Below are positions 12,976-14,761 of a DNA stretch of 14,761 nucleotides, in pieces; within the stretch, counting starts at the first letter, position 1, and the number at the start of each line of letters is the position of its first letter. This DNA is from Propionibacteriaceae bacterium (lineage in GTDB: Bacteria > Actinomycetota > Actinomycetes > Propionibacteriales > Propionibacteriaceae): positions 1 to 14,761 of the forward strand of contig WRJP01000030.1 in NCBI GenBank assembly GCA_009778535.1. The letters run 5' to 3'. The notes beneath the pieces were generated by a model. It did no database searches and was not told the DNA's origin. It saw only the letters and a program-made list of their open reading frames with translations. The position numbers and the translations under genes were made by a program.

Positions 12976-13322
12976 TGAGCAACCTGGTTGATCAGGTCTC
13001 CAAAGACGCATTACGTGACGACTATCCCGACTTCCGTCCTGGGGATTCAGTTCGAGTACACGTCCGAGTAATTGAAGGTACTCGTTCCCGAATTCAGGTA
13101 TTTGCGGGAGCCTGCATTTCGCGTACCGGAGCTGGAATAGCTGAGACTTTTACGGTTCGTAAAGTGTCCTTCGGGCAAGGGATTGAGCGGACTTTCCCGC
13201 TTCATTCACCGATCATCGAAAAGATCGAAGTTGAACGTCGCGGCGACGTGAGAAGGGCAAAGTTGTACTACTTGCGTGGTTTACGCGGCAGGGCTGCCAA
13301 AATCAAGGAGAAGCGCAGCTAA
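12975..13322 (+). CDS. rplS: 50S ribosomal protein L19
   Basis: L19 sits at the 30S-50S interface near the bridge with 16S rRNA. The 115-residue protein shows the family pattern: DYPDFRPGDSVRVHVRVIEG, then RIQVFAGACISRTGAGIAET, FTVRKVSFGQGIERTFPLHS and the ending RAKLYYLRGLRGRAAKIKEK. Two adjacent ATGs exist (12972 and 12975). AGGA at 12964-12967 lies 7 nt from the second, and MSNLVDQV looks like a natural start, so 12975 is chosen. In most Actinobacteria rplS directly follows trmD; here sdhCAB and a membrane protein lie between them. Confidence 0.97.
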   Translation: MSNLVDQVSKDALRDDYPDFRPGDSVRVHVRVIEGTRSRIQVFAGACISRTGAGIAETFTVRKVSFGQGIERTFPLHSPIIEKIEVERRGDVRRAKLYYLRGLRGRAAKIKEKRS

Positions 13323-13370
13323 TAGCTGTAAGATTCAGGTAAAAGCCCTTAATAAGAAATGTGGTGAAAA

Positions 13371-14438
13371 TTGAGTCAGGATCAATTTGGTCACCTATTC
13401 TTGCCTGGCAAGCCGGAAGGTTCCCAACCTGTAGTTAGCGAAATCGATTCGCTACCAAATGACATTTGGAGCGTTCCCGAGAACAAGCCAGCACTCAACG
13501 AAGACTATTTTATGGTGCCAGCGCAGCAGCCTGGACGCAATGAGCCCCTCGTGGCCTTGGATCCTGCTTTCACGGCTGGGGTGCAGCCAAATGACACTGC
13601 CCAAACTGAAACTAAGCCAACCGATGCTGCCGTTGAGACCAAGAAAGCTAAGAAAGAGAAAAGCAGCACGAAGGAGCCAAAACCACCGCGGACTACAGCG
13701 CAGGTCATTGGGTCTTGGGTGCGTGAGATTCTCATCGTGATTGTGGGCGCATTAATTGCATCAACATTGTTGCGGATGTTTGTTATTCAGTTGTACCAGA
13801 TTCCGTCAGGGTCAATGGAGGACTTAGTAACCGTCGGTGACAGGGTAGCGATTCAGAAAGTCCTGGGTTTTAGTCGCGGCGATGTCGTAGTTTTCCAAGA
13901 TACTCAAAACTGGCTGTTTGAAGAACCGAAAGAATACGATTGGTGGCATCAAGCCCTGATCTTTGTTGGATTAGCTCCCGATGAGAGTGTCGGTTTTCTG
14001 ATAAAACGCGTTCTTGGAATGCCTGGAGATCACGTTGTCTGCTGCAACGAGCGAGGTAAAATCACCATTAACGGTGCAGAGTTGGAAGAAGATTATCTTT
14101 TCCAAGACCCAGTGACCGGAGAATTGGCTGCCCCTTCGCTGAGTACTTTCGATGTTGTGGTGCCCGCTGGTCACGTATACGTCTTAGGGGATCATCGCAA
14201 TTCGTCATACGATTCAAGGTGTCATCTCTTGGATCCTACAAACGGTGGCCCGTCTGGAATGAATGGGTTTGTTCCGACTGAAAATATCGTCGGCACTGCG
14301 ATAGCTAGGGTTTATCCGTTCTCGCGTTTTATGGGAATCTCAACGCCAGCGGTGTACGAAACCATCCCAGATGCTACCGGTGACCCTCCTGCGGCTCCGG
14401 TGATCAACGGCGCTATTCAGCCCTGCGTCAATAGATGA
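13371..14438 (+). CDS. lepB: Signal peptidase I
   Basis: LepB cleaves signal peptides from exported proteins on the outer face of the membrane. The catalytic Ser-Lys pair is visible: S148 in YQIPSGSMEDLV and K212 in FLIKRVLGMPGDHV. The conserved box GDHRNSSYDSR lies near the C terminus. One membrane helix at about 119-140 (EILIVIVGALIASTLL) precedes the catalytic domain. The 355-residue length is above the common 200-300 because of a cytoplasmic N-terminal tail of about 118 residues, rich in Pro, Gln and Lys, a feature seen in several Actinobacteria. The start is TTG at 13371; an in-frame stop at 13365-13367 excludes anything earlier, and GTGGTG at 13361-13366 is a weak ribosome binding site. 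A later ATG at 13512 would still keep the catalytic part, so the start is less certain than the gene. It follows rplS by 48 nt and overlaps rnhB by 4 nt. Confidence 0.95.
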   Translation: MSQDQFGHLFLPGKPEGSQPVVSEIDSLPNDIWSVPENKPALNEDYFMVPAQQPGRNEPLVALDPAFTAGVQPNDTAQTETKPTDAAVETKKAKKEKSSTKEPKPPRTTAQVIGSWVREILIVIVGALIASTLLRMFVIQLYQIPSGSMEDLVTVGDRVAIQKVLGFSRGDVVVFQDTQNWLFEEPKEYDWWHQALIFVGLAPDESVGFLIKRVLGMPGDHVVCCNERGKITINGAELEEDYLFQDPVTGELAAPSLSTFDVVVPAGHVYVLGDHRNSSYDSRCHLLDPTNGGPSGMNGFVPTENIVGTAIARVYPFSRFMGISTPAVYETIPDATGDPPAAPVINGAIQPCVNR

Positions 14439-14761
14439 ACAGCTACGAGCGTGAGCTTGAATATGCCGGTTTTTCGGTAATAGCCGGAGCAGATGAAGCT
14501 GGACGTGGAGCTTGCGCTGGCCCTTTAGTGGCTGCGGCAGTCGTCTGGAAAGAGTGTGGCGTCGCGGCGATAGACGATTCTAAGAAGCTGACTCCTGCTG
14601 CGAGAGCTAAGTCGTTTGAGCTGATAACTGCAAATGCTGACGATTGGGCTTGCGTGTCGATACCTGCTCCAGAATGTGATCGGCTTGGCATCCAAACCGC
14701 AAATATTTCGGCATTGCGACGGGCGCTGCTCAAGTTGCGTAAGACTCCAGATTTCGCCTTG
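14435..14761 (+). CDS. rnhB: Ribonuclease HII (N-terminal part, cut by window end)
   Basis: RNase HII removes ribonucleotides from DNA and RNA from RNA-DNA hybrids. The first 109 residues are present. The catalytic motif IAGADEAGRGACAGPLVAAA holds D20 and E21 followed by GRG, and DDSKKLTPAAR is the second family signature. The ATG overlaps the lepB stop as ATGA, giving translational coupling, and lepB-rnhB adjacency is common in Actinobacteria. The remaining catalytic Asp residues lie beyond the window edge. Confidence 0.95.
   Translation, partial: MNSYERELEYAGFSVIAGADEAGRGACAGPLVAAAVVWKECGVAAIDDSKKLTPAARAKSFELITANADDWACVSIPAPECDRLGIQTANISALRRALLKLRKTPDFAL

Overview
The window comes from an actinobacterial chromosome of moderate GC content. 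It carries the stretch ftsY - ffh - amidohydrolase - rpsP - khpA - rimM - trmD - rplS - lepB - rnhB, an order I know from Actinobacteria. Supporting traits are the long Ala/Glu-rich tail on ribosomal protein S16, the three-subunit diheme-type succinate dehydrogenase, the variant-leucine-rich-repeat protein next to ftsY, and frequent GTG/TTG starts. A member of the Actinomycetaceae or a close relative is my best guess, but the sequence does not fix the genus.

Layout: 2-337 is the 3' end of ftsY (SRP receptor). 434-1726 is a proline/tyrosine/glutamine-rich single-pass membrane protein with an N-terminal LRV-type domain. 1807-3357 is ffh (SRP GTPase). 3392-4471 is an amidohydrolase. 4472-4881 is a gene-free island packed with palindromic repeats. 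4882-5513 (minus strand) is a vapBC toxin-antitoxin pair. 5787-7933 is rpsP-khpA-rimM-trmD. 7934-8672 is a second, larger repeat island followed by the sdh upstream region. 8673-12168 is sdhCAB. 12280-12786 is an unknown small membrane protein. 12975-14438 is rplS and lepB, with rnhB starting at 14435 and running off the end.

How the genes work together: FtsY and Ffh deliver nascent membrane and secreted proteins to the translocon, and LepB removes their signal peptides. RpsP and RplS are ribosomal proteins, RimM helps 30S maturation, TrmD methylates tRNA at G37, and KhpA binds RNA. This is a translation and protein-export cluster. Two modules interrupt it: vapBC, and sdhCAB with its downstream membrane protein. 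A repeat island lies at one edge of each module.

Most interesting signals: (1) two families of interspersed palindromes in both islands, whose outer arms are conserved while the inner stems change in a base-paired way; three copies of one family have 7-nt loops, two of them identical on different stems. (2) A possible 36-codon leader ORF before rplS, whose start codon lies inside one arm of a perfect 9-bp inverted repeat and whose stop overlaps the rplS start. (3) A DtxR/IdeR-like iron box (14 of 19 positions) before the unknown membrane protein. (4) A perfect hairpin directly abutting the ffh ribosome binding site.
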